This document shows, piece after piece, positions 16,479-24,836 of a stretch of 64,000 nt of DNA. Each line of letters begins with the position of its first letter. Within the stretch, counting starts at the first letter, position 1. Source of the stretch: Spirosoma rigui (GTDB lineage: Bacteria > Bacteroidota > Bacteroidia > Cytophagales > Spirosomataceae); NCBI RefSeq assembly GCF_002067135.1, contig NZ_CP020105.1, forward strand, positions 5,530,001 to 5,594,000, given 5' to 3'. The translations under genes were made by a program, and so were the position numbers. Under the pieces are notes generated by a model. The model was given only the letters and a program-made list of their open reading frames with translations, was not told the origin of the DNA and ran no database searches.

Positions 16479-18116
16479 TTAGCGACTGACCTGCTTACTG
16501 AGAACGTAGTAATTGGCGTCGGGCGTTAGGGACTTGACGTCCTTAGCAGTCAGTGTTTTCCATTGGGCAGTAGGCTGAAGCACGTCATACGGCCCCGATT
16601 CGTCCAGGCAAACGCGCACCGGCATATCGAACCCGGCTACCGTATTGGCCCAGCGGTACTGTAGCCCCCCGGCTACCGGCCGGTATTCCAGCACGGGAAT
16701 ACGTACATCGCGCAGGTACTGATCGAAGATGGGCTTCAGGTTCAGACCCGTCTGCTGGATCATGTACTGCTCGATCTGGCGGGTCGTTACGGTCTGGTGG
16801 TAGAACGTTTTGTTCATGCCCCGCAGCAACTGCCGCCACTTCTCATCATCGCCCACGAGTTGCCGGATCATGTGCAGCATATTGCCACCCTTGTAGTACA
16901 TGTCGCCGGAGCCGGCATGATTGACATTGTAGACGCCAATGATGGGGCGGTCATTACGGATGTTGGCACGGCAGCCAACTACGTACTGAGCACCGGCGGC
17001 TTTGCCATAATAGTACTCTGTAAACAGGTTCTCCGAGTAGTTGGTGAAGCTCTCGTGAATCCACATATCAGCTACGTCTTTGTAGGTGATGTTGTTGGCG
17101 AACCACTCGTGTCCCGACTCGTGCACGATGATGAAGTCCCAGAGGAGTCCCCATCCCGTTCTCGACAGGTCCCGCCCCAAATACCCGTTCCGGAAGCGAT
17201 TGCCGTAGGTAACCGAGCTTTGGTGCTCCATACCGAGGTAAGGCGTATCGACCAGTTTGTACCCATCTTCGTAGAACGGATACGGCCCGAACCAGTGTTC
17301 GAACGCTTTCAGCATCAGCGGCACCTGTTTGAACTGTACCCGGGCCGAATCGGCATGACTGGCCAGGGCATAATAATCGACGGAGAGGGGGCCTTTTTCG
17401 CCGGGAAACGTTTCCGACCAGTGCTCGTAGTCGCCAATATTCAGGTTGACGCCGTAGTTATTGATCGGGTTCGACACATACCAGTCGAAGGTCCGGGTAT
17501 GGTCGGGGTTAGTCGTTACCCGGCGTAACTTCCCGTTCGATACGTCCATCAGCTTCTCGGGCACCGTCACGCTGATGGCCATGGAGTCGGGCTCGTCATA
17601 CATATGGTCTTTGCAGGGCCACCACGCGCTGGCCCCCAGCCCCTGGCAGGCGGTGGCAATGAACCACTCGCCCCGCTTGTCGCGCGACCAGACCAGCCCG
17701 CCATCCCAGGGCGGTCGTTTAGCCACCCGTGGCTTACCGGCATACTCAACCCGGATCGACTCGTTCTGGCCTGGCCGCTGGGCTTTCGTCAGCGTAACGA
17801 AATACGCATCGCCGTCCCGCCGAACGGCAAGCGGTTTTCCGTCCTGCTCCACCCGCACAACCTGCAACGGGCGCTGTAGGTCGACCTGCATGGTCTGGCC
17901 CGGCTTAAGCACCCGGTACCGAATCGTTGTTGACCCGCTCAGGGTGCTGTCGCTGGTGTGAACCCGTACAGTGAGGTGATAGAACGTAAGATCCCACCAG
18001 GCCCGCTCGGGTGTGATGGACCCGCGCAAGGTATCATCGTGGGTAAACGTAAATTTCTGGGCCTCTGCCGTAGTGGTGACCAGCAGACAAAACAAGAACG
18101 AGCTTAATAACCGCAT
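16479..18116 (-). CDS. M1-family metallo-aminopeptidase, secreted
   Basis: A 545-residue zinc peptidase. The signal is MRLLSSFLFCLLVTTTAEAQ. The substrate-anchoring GxMEN-type motif reads GMEHQ near residue 295. The zinc site is HESGH at 332-336, with the third ligand E355 in WIHESFTNY, exactly the HEXXH-18-E pattern of M1 enzymes. It lies 43 bases after the DPP IV-like gene and 39 before the deaminase, so all five genes are probably one transcript. It likely trims peptides in the periplasm. The ATG at 18116 gives the best signal; starts at 18149 and 18140 are in frame. Confidence 0.92.
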   Translation of the reverse strand: MRLLSSFLFCLLVTTTAEAQKFTFTHDDTLRGSITPERAWWDLTFYHLTVRVHTSDSTLSGSTTIRYRVLKPGQTMQVDLQRPLQVVRVEQDGKPLAVRRDGDAYFVTLTKAQRPGQNESIRVEYAGKPRVAKRPPWDGGLVWSRDKRGEWFIATACQGLGASAWWPCKDHMYDEPDSMAISVTVPEKLMDVSNGKLRRVTTNPDHTRTFDWYVSNPINNYGVNLNIGDYEHWSETFPGEKGPLSVDYYALASHADSARVQFKQVPLMLKAFEHWFGPYPFYEDGYKLVDTPYLGMEHQSSVTYGNRFRNGYLGRDLSRTGWGLLWDFIIVHESGHEWFANNITYKDVADMWIHESFTNYSENLFTEYYYGKAAGAQYVVGCRANIRNDRPIIGVYNVNHAGSGDMYYKGGNMLHMIRQLVGDDEKWRQLLRGMNKTFYHQTVTTRQIEQYMIQQTGLNLKPIFDQYLRDVRIPVLEYRPVAGGLQYRWANTVAGFDMPVRVCLDESGPYDVLQPTAQWKTLTAKDVKSLTPDANYYVLSKQVSR

Positions 18117-18159
18117 AAACGACAAGGTGGGTAACGACATGATAAACAAACGCCCGTCC

Positions 18160-20379
18160 CTACCGCGGACCCGGCGGGCAATGCTGCATCAGGTAGTTGG
18201 TGTACAGCGTTTTCAGGTGCTCCGATGTACCCTCCCCTTCCGAAATACTATGCGTCCGGTTGGGATACGGCATCACCTGGAACTGTTTTTTGTGTTTCAC
18301 CAGCTCATTAATCAGCACTTCGGCATTATCGTAGTGCACATTATCGTCGCCGGTACCGTGAATATAGAGCAGATTGCCGCGCAGATTTTTGGCGTAGGTA
18401 ACGGGCGAGCCAGCCACAAAATCCTCCCGGTTCTCCTGCGGCAGCCCCATGTATCGTTCCTGGTAGATGTTATCGTAAAACAGCTGGTTACCCACGGCCG
18501 CAATGGCAATACCGGTCTTGTAGATGTCGGGGTACTGAAACAGCAGGTGCAGCGTCGTGGACCCGCCCCCGCTCCAGCCCCAGACTGCCACCCGGCTCGA
18601 ATCCAGGTAGGCATGCTGCGCCAGGAGCTTCTTCGTAGCCATGGCCTGATCCCGGATGTTGATCCGACCGATCTGCCGGTAAATGGACTTGCGCCAGTCG
18701 GCTCCCTTGAGGTTGGGCGTTCCCCGGTTATCGAGGGCGACATACACGTAGCCAGCCTTGGCCATATCACCATCGAACAGTCGGTTCTGTCCCACCGAAA
18801 AATCATCGTTGACCGTGCTGCCCGCCGGTTCGCCGTAGACGTAAAAAACAACCGGATACTTTTTGGTACTGTCAAAATCGGTTGGTTTAGCCATCCAGCC
18901 GTCGACCGTAATGCCGTCCTCCGTTTTTATCTTGAAGAACTGAACATTAGGCTTCGCTACCGTTCTCAGGCGGGCACTCATACTTTCGGCCGCGTTAACG
19001 GCCTTGTGGTCAGGCAGGCTGATCCACTCGCGGGCCGTGGGCGTTTGATAATTGGTGAAGGTATGCATGGCCAGCTTGCCGTTGGGCGAAATGGTGTACC
19101 CGTGCGTACCCGACAGCCCGGCGGGGGTTATGCGCTCGGCTTTTCCTTTACCGTCCAGCCGGGTCCGGTACAAGTACCGCTGGTTTGTGTTCTCGGGCGA
19201 GGCAATGAAGTAGATCTGGTTCGCAGCCTCGTCGATGTGGCTGATCGTGGCGATATCGTAGTCGCCGGGCGTGAGCAGTTGTTCCTTCCTGCCATCGGCA
19301 GTAATGCGGTAGAGGTGACGCCAGCCGTCTTTCTCGGACACCCAAACGAACGATTTACCTTTCTCCAGCCATTCCCATCCCATTGGGTTGTCGCGGCTCC
19401 AGCGGGACTTAATATCGATCCATTTTTGGCCCGTTTCCGTATACAGCACATTGGCGGCTCCCGTAGCGGGGTTACAGGTAAACAGCCGACTTTCGTTCTG
19501 CTTGCGGTTCAGTTGCTGTACAATGACCGACTCACTGGCAGGAGCCCACTCCATTCGGGTAATGTAGTGCTGCTGCGGATCGCCGGGAAGTTTCAGCCAG
19601 GTTGTAGCGCCACCCGATGCGGCTACGATGCCCACGCGGGTGGGTGACGGACTTTCGCCCACTTTCGGGTACTCAACGGGTATGACGTAGGAGTAGATCG
19701 AATCGGTGGTGTTCAGCATCAGGTAATCCCGGATATTGGTGGCGTCGACCTGCCAGTAGGCGATCTGCTTCCCGTCGGGGCTCCACCGGAAACCATCGCG
19801 GCATCCAAACTCCTCTTCGTAGGCCCAGTCGAAAGTGCCATTGATGCGTTTGCGGGTACCGTCGGTCGTTAGCTGGGTAATTTTCCCCGACGCTACGTCC
19901 TCCACGAACAGATTATGCTCACTGACATACGCCACACGGCGGCCGTCCGGCGACAGCTTCGCGTACATCAGCGACTGCGAAGGCCTGGCCCCTGTCCCAC
20001 TTCCTTTGCCCAGCTGGCGCATCTGACCCGTAGCACGGTTCACCAGGAAATAGTCGCCCCGCGTGTTGTATCGCCAAACCCGGGCGGTATTCGTGAAGAT
20101 AAGTACGTTGGTGCTGTCGGGCGTAAACGCAAAGTCCGTTACGGGCATAGGCTGCGTGCCACCAGGCTGACGAAGCTTGTCTTTAGGGAGAAGGGGCGTC
20201 TTTTTCCCCGTTCGGGCGTCGATTCGAATGAGATCTCCCTGATCAACGGTGGCGTAGGCATTACCATCATCGGTCCAATGCATCTGGCGGCCGGGAATCT
20301 GAGCATTCGCGGAGAAGAGGGAAAGGCTGAGACCCATTGTCAGCCCGATACAGCGCAAAAGAAAAGGAGACGGATTCAC
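18160..20379 (-). CDS. Dipeptidyl peptidase IV-like (S9B) prolyl peptidase, secreted
   Basis: A 739-residue serine peptidase that should release Xaa-Pro (or Xaa-Ala/Hyp) dipeptides from peptide N-termini. A signal sequence (residues 1-26, ending SANAQ) is followed by the DPPIV-type beta-propeller. It contains WAYEEEFGCRDGFRWSPDGK, whose EE pair binds the substrate N-terminus. The C-terminal alpha/beta-hydrolase has Ser603 in GWSGGGS, Asp678 in GTGDDNVH and His710 in NRTH. The start is GTG at 20379; the first ATG (residue 15) would cut the signal peptide. It is the first gene of the hydroxyproline operon. Confidence 0.94.
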   Translation of the reverse strand: MNPSPFLLRCIGLTMGLSLSLFSANAQIPGRQMHWTDDGNAYATVDQGDLIRIDARTGKKTPLLPKDKLRQPGGTQPMPVTDFAFTPDSTNVLIFTNTARVWRYNTRGDYFLVNRATGQMRQLGKGSGTGARPSQSLMYAKLSPDGRRVAYVSEHNLFVEDVASGKITQLTTDGTRKRINGTFDWAYEEEFGCRDGFRWSPDGKQIAYWQVDATNIRDYLMLNTTDSIYSYVIPVEYPKVGESPSPTRVGIVAASGGATTWLKLPGDPQQHYITRMEWAPASESVIVQQLNRKQNESRLFTCNPATGAANVLYTETGQKWIDIKSRWSRDNPMGWEWLEKGKSFVWVSEKDGWRHLYRITADGRKEQLLTPGDYDIATISHIDEAANQIYFIASPENTNQRYLYRTRLDGKGKAERITPAGLSGTHGYTISPNGKLAMHTFTNYQTPTAREWISLPDHKAVNAAESMSARLRTVAKPNVQFFKIKTEDGITVDGWMAKPTDFDSTKKYPVVFYVYGEPAGSTVNDDFSVGQNRLFDGDMAKAGYVYVALDNRGTPNLKGADWRKSIYRQIGRINIRDQAMATKKLLAQHAYLDSSRVAVWGWSGGGSTTLHLLFQYPDIYKTGIAIAAVGNQLFYDNIYQERYMGLPQENREDFVAGSPVTYAKNLRGNLLYIHGTGDDNVHYDNAEVLINELVKHKKQFQVMPYPNRTHSISEGEGTSEHLKTLYTNYLMQHCPPGPR

Positions 20380-20411
20380 GAAGTAGTCGCGTAAATGAAG
20401 TGATTACTCAC

Positions 20412-20419
20412 CAAAAGTA
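20412..20419 (-). promoter_or_regulatory. Candidate -7 box for the peptidase-hydroxyproline operon
   Basis: TACTTTTG on the minus strand fits TAnnTTTG and lies 32 bases before the GTG start of the DPP IV-like gene. The -33 region is weak, which would suit an activated promoter. Confidence 0.45.
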
Positions 20420-20459
20420 CACGATTTTCGACGTACCGTCTCCCATTGAAGGCTACAAA

Positions 20460-20476
20460 TTGACAAATTTGGTCAA
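20460..20476 (-). promoter_or_regulatory. Inverted repeat upstream of the peptidase operon
   Basis: TTGAC-N7-GTCAA lies 41-57 bases upstream of the candidate -7 box, where an activator could bind. No regulator gene is adjacent, so the binding protein is unknown. Confidence 0.35.
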
Positions 20477-20521
20477 TAGATCGATGGAGCTCTGTTTTAT
20501 GCAGCCGGTAACCAGGCTACC

Positions 20522-21364
20522 TCAGGAATTGATGGCCTTTGGCTCATCTTCCAGTTTAGGGACTGGGATACGGTAGCTGCGGATGAGGAAGAATAAGCCT
20601 ACCAGCACCACCGGAATACTAAGCTGCTGACCAATGTTGAGGTACATACTGGCTTCTTTGGCTACCTGATCTTCTTTGATGTATTCGTAGAAGAAACGCA
20701 GTGTGAAGACCCAGATCAGGAAAATGCCGAGCATACTGCCGCGGGGGGTTTGGGCCTTCCGGCGGTTCCAGAACCACATCAGGAAGAAAAACAGCACCAG
20801 GCACGACAAGGATTCGTACAGTTGGGCGGGGTGACGCGGTATTTTGGCGTATTCGCTGTTCTTCATGAACACAAACGCCCAGGATACGTCGGTTGGCCGA
20901 CCGACGATTTCGGAGTTCATCAGGTTACCAAAACGAATGCAGGCGCCCGCCAGCGCTACGGTGATCACAATCCGGTCGGCAACCCACAGGAACGTCTGCC
21001 CCGTTGCGCGGCTCTCCTGCCGACGCGAATACAGCCAAAGCCCGATCATGATGCCGATGAAGGCACCGTGGCTGGCTAATCCCGCAAACGGCGGTAGAAT
21101 CACTTCCAGCGGATTGCGAAACAGCACCTCCGGCTCATAAAAGAGGAAGTGGCCGAAACGCGCACCCAGAATGGTAGCAACGACCATGTAAATCAACAGC
21201 GAGTCGGTATCAGCAACGGGTTTGCCCTCCTGCTTGAAGATGCGGGTCATGATTTGCATCCCAATCAGGAAGCCCAGCGCGAAAAGAAGCCCGTACCAAC
21301 GGATGGAGAACGCACCGATGTGAAAAATTTCGGGATTGACATCCCAGATAACATATTGCAACAT
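20522..21364 (-). CDS. lgt: Prolipoprotein diacylglyceryl transferase
   Basis: Inner-membrane enzyme that adds diacylglycerol to the lipobox cysteine, the first step in lipoprotein maturation. The 280-residue protein has about seven membrane segments. It shows the Lgt signature with GACIRFGNLMNSEIVGRPTD (about residues 140-159) and the N-terminal FSIRWYGLLFALGF. HPAQLYESL is the conserved third block. It is divergent from yidD, with 97 bases between the starts. Confidence 0.96.
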   Translation of the reverse strand: MLQYVIWDVNPEIFHIGAFSIRWYGLLFALGFLIGMQIMTRIFKQEGKPVADTDSLLIYMVVATILGARFGHFLFYEPEVLFRNPLEVILPPFAGLASHGAFIGIMIGLWLYSRRQESRATGQTFLWVADRIVITVALAGACIRFGNLMNSEIVGRPTDVSWAFVFMKNSEYAKIPRHPAQLYESLSCLVLFFFLMWFWNRRKAQTPRGSMLGIFLIWVFTLRFFYEYIKEDQVAKEASMYLNIGQQLSIPVVLVGLFFLIRSYRIPVPKLEDEPKAINS

Positions 21365-21461
21365 AAGGAGTCGGGGTCAGCGCCGGTTGATAGCGAACGA
21401 CGGCCGACAAAGATAGGCATTGCGGGAAAGTTTTCAGCCGTTCTGGTGTTATACGCGCATG

Positions 21462-21671
21462 ATGAAGTCTGTACTCATTGGATTTGTGCGTTTTTACCAG
21501 GCAGCGGTATCCCCTTATCTGCCCAACGCCTGTCGGTATACTCCGACCTGTTCGCAGTATGCCATTGAGGCTATCCGCAAACATGGCGCCATCCGGGGCG
21601 GCTGGCTGGGTCTTAAACGCATCAGCCGCTGTCATCCCTGGGGTGGCCACGGCTATGATCCCGTACCCTAG
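21462..21671 (+). CDS. yidD: Membrane protein insertion efficiency factor YidD
   Basis: A 69-residue protein with the family pattern [21 protein letters not shown] (split around Pro-Asn-Ala-Cys), then [18 protein letters not shown] and [14 protein letters not shown]. Both paired cysteines and the CHP(W)GGxGxDPVP tail are intact. YidD assists YidC-dependent insertion of membrane proteins. Start at the second of two adjacent ATGs (21462); 21459 is equally possible. In many bacteria yidD sits near rnpA/yidC; here it stands next to lgt. Confidence 0.94.
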   Translation: MKSVLIGFVRFYQAAVSPYLPNACRYTPTCSQYAIEAIRKHGAIRGGWLGLKRISRCHPWGGHGYDPVP

Positions 21672-21710
21672 CAACCATTCGGTGCCTGACGCCCGATAAT
21701 CCCTCGTTTA

Positions 21711-21770
21711 CAGACTGACTAATGAACACACTGATTAGTTGACCAACCAACTCACCAATTGACTAATTGC
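21711..21770. repeat. Degenerate TGACTAAT/ATTAGTTGAC tract
   Basis: The spacer before the GroES-like gene is made of loose direct and inverted copies of gactaat, ttagttgac, ccaacca and attgactaatt. It resembles 14435-14482. It could be a remnant of slippage. Confidence 0.4.
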
Positions 21771-21772
21771 AT

Positions 21773-22147
21773 ATGATTGGAATTACTGCCGATAACAAAC
21801 TGAAACGCCTGATTGTAGTTGGCGACCGCGTACTCATTAAACCCAAAGACCCGTCAGACCGGACCAGTAGTGGCTTATACCTGCCGCCAACCGTTCAGGA
21901 AAAAGAACAAGTCCAGTCTGGCTACGTTATCAAAGTGGGACCGGGCTACCCCATTCCTGTCCAGACCGATGACGAACCGTGGAAAGAGACGGAGGAGAAA
22001 GTAAAGTACATGCCGCTCCAGGCCCAGGAAGGCGACGTTGCGCTTTATTTACAGCGTAACGCCATTGAACTACAGTACGAAGGTGATCAGTACGTGATTG
22101 TTCCGCAGGCATCTATCCTGATGCTGGAGCGGTCCGAAGATTTGTAG
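21773..22147 (+). CDS. GroES-like (Cpn10 fold) protein with an inserted segment
   Basis: A 124-residue protein with the Cpn10 pattern RVLIKPKDPSDRTSSGLYLP and SGYVIKVGPGYPIP, ending QYVIVPQASILMLE. Standard GroES has about 95 residues. The extra length is an acidic insert, about residues 58-82 (VQTDDEPWKETEEKVKYMPL), where GroES has a short turn. No groEL is nearby, so it is not the main chaperonin operon. It may be a specialised co-chaperonin or a protein using the fold for another purpose. Start ATG at 21773; the upstream in-frame codon is TTG. Confidence 0.85.
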   Translation: MIGITADNKLKRLIVVGDRVLIKPKDPSDRTSSGLYLPPTVQEKEQVQSGYVIKVGPGYPIPVQTDDEPWKETEEKVKYMPLQAQEGDVALYLQRNAIELQYEGDQYVIVPQASILMLERSEDL

Positions 22148-22215
22148 TATCGTAGCTGGGTAGCTACGTCTTTATTCGGTATCAGCAGCTTTCCGGCTGC
22201 CCAACGCTAACACTT

Positions 22216-22653
22216 ATGCGCTACCAGTGGTTGATGAGTCTGATTGTATTATTAATTGGACAAACTCTTGTTATGGAAAGTGTATCGAATCAGAAGACGT
22301 CGCTCAAGGCGATACTGAACGAAAAAAAAGATAAACGGCGGGTGATCCTGCTCTACGGTCGCGATGATGCCCAGCACTTTCTGATCGATCAGCAGGAAGC
22401 CCTGAGCGAAGCCAAAGCCGGACTCGATGAGCGTGACATGGACGTAGTCGTTCTGATTGCGTCGATGGTGACCGAGCCGGATCGCCAGTTCCTGATGCAC
22501 GACTTCAAGCTGTTGCCTTCGGAAGACTTCGTTGGCTGGCTGATTGGCAAGGACGGGGGCGTCAAACACACATTCAAAAAACTCACTACCGCCGACGAAC
22601 TCTTCAAGATTGTTGATGGGATGCCCATGCGAAAGCAGGAAGCAAAGCATTAA
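22216..22653 (+). CDS. DUF4174-type thioredoxin-like protein
   Basis: A 145-residue protein with an N-terminal hydrophobic segment (residues 5-22), followed by a small alpha/beta domain: RRVILLYGRDD, then DMDVVVLIAS, and KLLPSEDFVGWLIGKDGGVKHTF. This matches the DUF4174 pattern, a thioredoxin-fold family without the CxxC redox pair. Function is unknown. It follows the GroES-like gene by 68 bases and may share its transcript. A very long hairpin lies directly after it. Confidence 0.8.
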   Translation: MRYQWLMSLIVLLIGQTLVMESVSNQKTSLKAILNEKKDKRRVILLYGRDDAQHFLIDQQEALSEAKAGLDERDMDVVVLIASMVTEPDRQFLMHDFKLLPSEDFVGWLIGKDGGVKHTFKKLTTADELFKIVDGMPMRKQEAKH

Positions 22654-22666
22654 TCACAATCAGGTG

Positions 22667-22742
22667 TTTAACGCGAACGAGGTGCTTTTCGGGACTATTC
22701 TCACGCAGAAACAGTCCCGAAAATCACCTCGTTCGCGTTAAA
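22667..22742. terminator. 30-base-pair bidirectional terminator
   Basis: Arms 22667-22696 and 22713-22742 pair over 30 bases with one mismatch (22684 against 22725 region) around a 16-base loop. It separates the convergent DUF4174 and acetylesterase genes. Confidence 0.85.
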
Positions 22743-22755
22743 ATTCTGGTTACGA

Positions 22756-24741
22756 CTACTCGCCGAACTTGGCCGCTTCGGTAACGCCCTTCCACGTATC
22801 AGAACGGAACGGAACAGCCGGAAAACCCTGCTTGTTATACAGGTTGACTTCACCGTTATAATCTGCCCAGCCGTAGCGGACCGCTACCGGTGCCGCCACC
22901 GAGTCGCAGTAAACGTGTACGGTGTTGCCCTCGATTTCGGCTTTGGCGTAGTAGAATTTCTGATCGGCACCCGCCAGTTCAAATCCTTTCAGGTAGCCGT
23001 ATTTATCCTTTACCAGCAACCCGCTGTCGGCGTTACGGAATGTCACAACGACCCCGCCATTCCTGTCAGGCGTCATTTTCCCGAACATAGGCCCGCGCGA
23101 TACGTCGGCCGGGGCCAGTTCGCCCGCCTGACCACCCGCTTTCGGATACGCCACCCGCATGGCTTCGGCCGCCAGCCGGTTTCCTACATCGTGCTTGTTC
23201 CTGGGGTGAATATCCGTGGCCTCGCCAATATCGGCCGTAACGGCCATCCCCGTATTAGGCAGTTGCAGCGTCATCGTCTGGGCCTCGCGCAGTTCTGCCC
23301 AGGCACTACCCCGCCGGCTATCGCCGTTTGAGGCATTGAAGCTGGCAAGCTGAACGAAAAGAAACGGAAAATCATATCCCCAGTGCTGCCGCCAATCCTG
23401 AATCATCAGCGGAAACGTTCGGCGGTACTGATAAGCCCGGCCCGCATTCGACTCGCCCTGGTACCAGATCGCACCGGCAACAGCACAGGGAATCAGCGGG
23501 TTGAGCATCGCATTGAACAGCTGTGTTGCATAGGTATTCGGGCCGGGGTTATAGGATGACGGATTCACGTCGGCCACCCGGTACTGCCAGCTACCCGCCA
23601 GGGGAACCTCCAGGTTATCGCCCGACAGCCGGAACTGTTCAGGCTGGCCCATAATGCCACCACCCCCGCCATTATCCCTGACGCGAATAGCAATCACATT
23701 ACGACCGGGTTTTAACAAACCTTCGGGGATTTCGTAGGCGCGGTTGACCAGCCCTTTCGTTGTTCCAACCAGTTGCCCGTTCACGAAGGTCGAGTCATCG
23801 TCGTCGATCGAACCGACCTGGAACTTCACATTTTTCAGGGTACTTTTTTCCGGTATCGTAATCTCGCGCCGGAACCACACCACGCCATCCAGCGTAGGGA
23901 GTCCACCCCACTCCCAGTCGCCGGGGGTATTCATCGACTTCCACGCACTTGTATTCAGGTCAGGACTGGCCCAGGTTTTGGTTTCGTCAATGGTGGGCAA
24001 GCCCCCCTGCTGCTCCTGTAGGAGCCGTTTGACGCGTTCTTTGCCACTCTGCACAACGTCCGGATACGTCCGGGGCAGTTTTTCGGCCACTGTCTTCAAC
24101 TCATCATCCCGGTTCATCGCGTTGCGGCTGGTCCAGGTTTCGGAATGGGTACCACCCCAGGACGTATTGATCAGGCCAATGGGCACATTGAGTTCTTTCT
24201 GGAGCTGCTTCGCGAAGAAATACCCCACGGCGGTGTAATTCGGTGCCGTAGCCGGCGTACATACGGTCCAGTCGCCTTCGATATTGCTGGCGGGTGTCAG
24301 GCTCATGGCTTTCCCCACCGCCAGTTGCCTGATTTGTGGGTAATTGGCGATTTTGCTCTCTTCCTTACCGTTGGTAGCCGAAGCCAGTGGCCATTCCATG
24401 TTCGACTGACCCGAGCAAATCCAGACCTCACCCGTCAGCACATCGTCGAACGTAACTGTATTTTTTTTGCCTTTTACGATCAGTTGATACGGTCCGCCTG
24501 CTTCGACAGGATCGAGGTTTATGCGCCACTGGCCATTTTTAGCCGCTTTACCCGTTTTTGTCTGGTTGGCAAACGTAACGGTTACCCGCTCGCCCGGGTC
24601 GGCCCAGCCCCATAGCGGTATGGGTTTCCGACGCTGCAGCACCATATGCGATCCAAATACCTTCGGCAGGCGAACATCGGCCAGCGCGGACTGGGCGGCC
24701 AGCAGGGTCAGCATGAACACCCCCCATTTAAAACCTTTCAT
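22756..24741 (-). CDS. Sialate O-acetylesterase family protein, secreted
   Basis: A 661-residue SGNH/SASA-domain esterase that should remove acetyl groups from sialic acids or other sugars. The signal is MKGFKWGVFMLTLLAAQSALA. The family start is VFGSHMVLQRRKPIPLWGWA. The nucleophile serine is in ICSGQSNMEWPL, and the catalytic Asp-His pair is in TDIHPRNKHDVG. IWYQGESNA is the third conserved block. A jelly-roll galactose-binding-like insert lies in the middle (about residues 240-370). No other sialic-acid gene is adjacent. The ATG at 24741 starts the signal peptide. Confidence 0.92.
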   Translation of the reverse strand: MKGFKWGVFMLTLLAAQSALADVRLPKVFGSHMVLQRRKPIPLWGWADPGERVTVTFANQTKTGKAAKNGQWRINLDPVEAGGPYQLIVKGKKNTVTFDDVLTGEVWICSGQSNMEWPLASATNGKEESKIANYPQIRQLAVGKAMSLTPASNIEGDWTVCTPATAPNYTAVGYFFAKQLQKELNVPIGLINTSWGGTHSETWTSRNAMNRDDELKTVAEKLPRTYPDVVQSGKERVKRLLQEQQGGLPTIDETKTWASPDLNTSAWKSMNTPGDWEWGGLPTLDGVVWFRREITIPEKSTLKNVKFQVGSIDDDDSTFVNGQLVGTTKGLVNRAYEIPEGLLKPGRNVIAIRVRDNGGGGGIMGQPEQFRLSGDNLEVPLAGSWQYRVADVNPSSYNPGPNTYATQLFNAMLNPLIPCAVAGAIWYQGESNAGRAYQYRRTFPLMIQDWRQHWGYDFPFLFVQLASFNASNGDSRRGSAWAELREAQTMTLQLPNTGMAVTADIGEATDIHPRNKHDVGNRLAAEAMRVAYPKAGGQAGELAPADVSRGPMFGKMTPDRNGGVVVTFRNADSGLLVKDKYGYLKGFELAGADQKFYYAKAEIEGNTVHVYCDSVAAPVAVRYGWADYNGEVNLYNKQGFPAVPFRSDTWKGVTEAAKFGE

Positions 24742-24836
24742 CTGTATTGTCGATTTAGTACTACAATGCTTCATCTGTCTAAAAGACAAATTTCACTGTT
24801 TATCACCATACAATTCTGCTAATCTCGCCAATAAAC

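Noticed and set aside
18013-19647. 544-residue open frame antisense to the peptidase genes
   Set aside because: It spans parts of two well-supported genes and has no recognisable domain.
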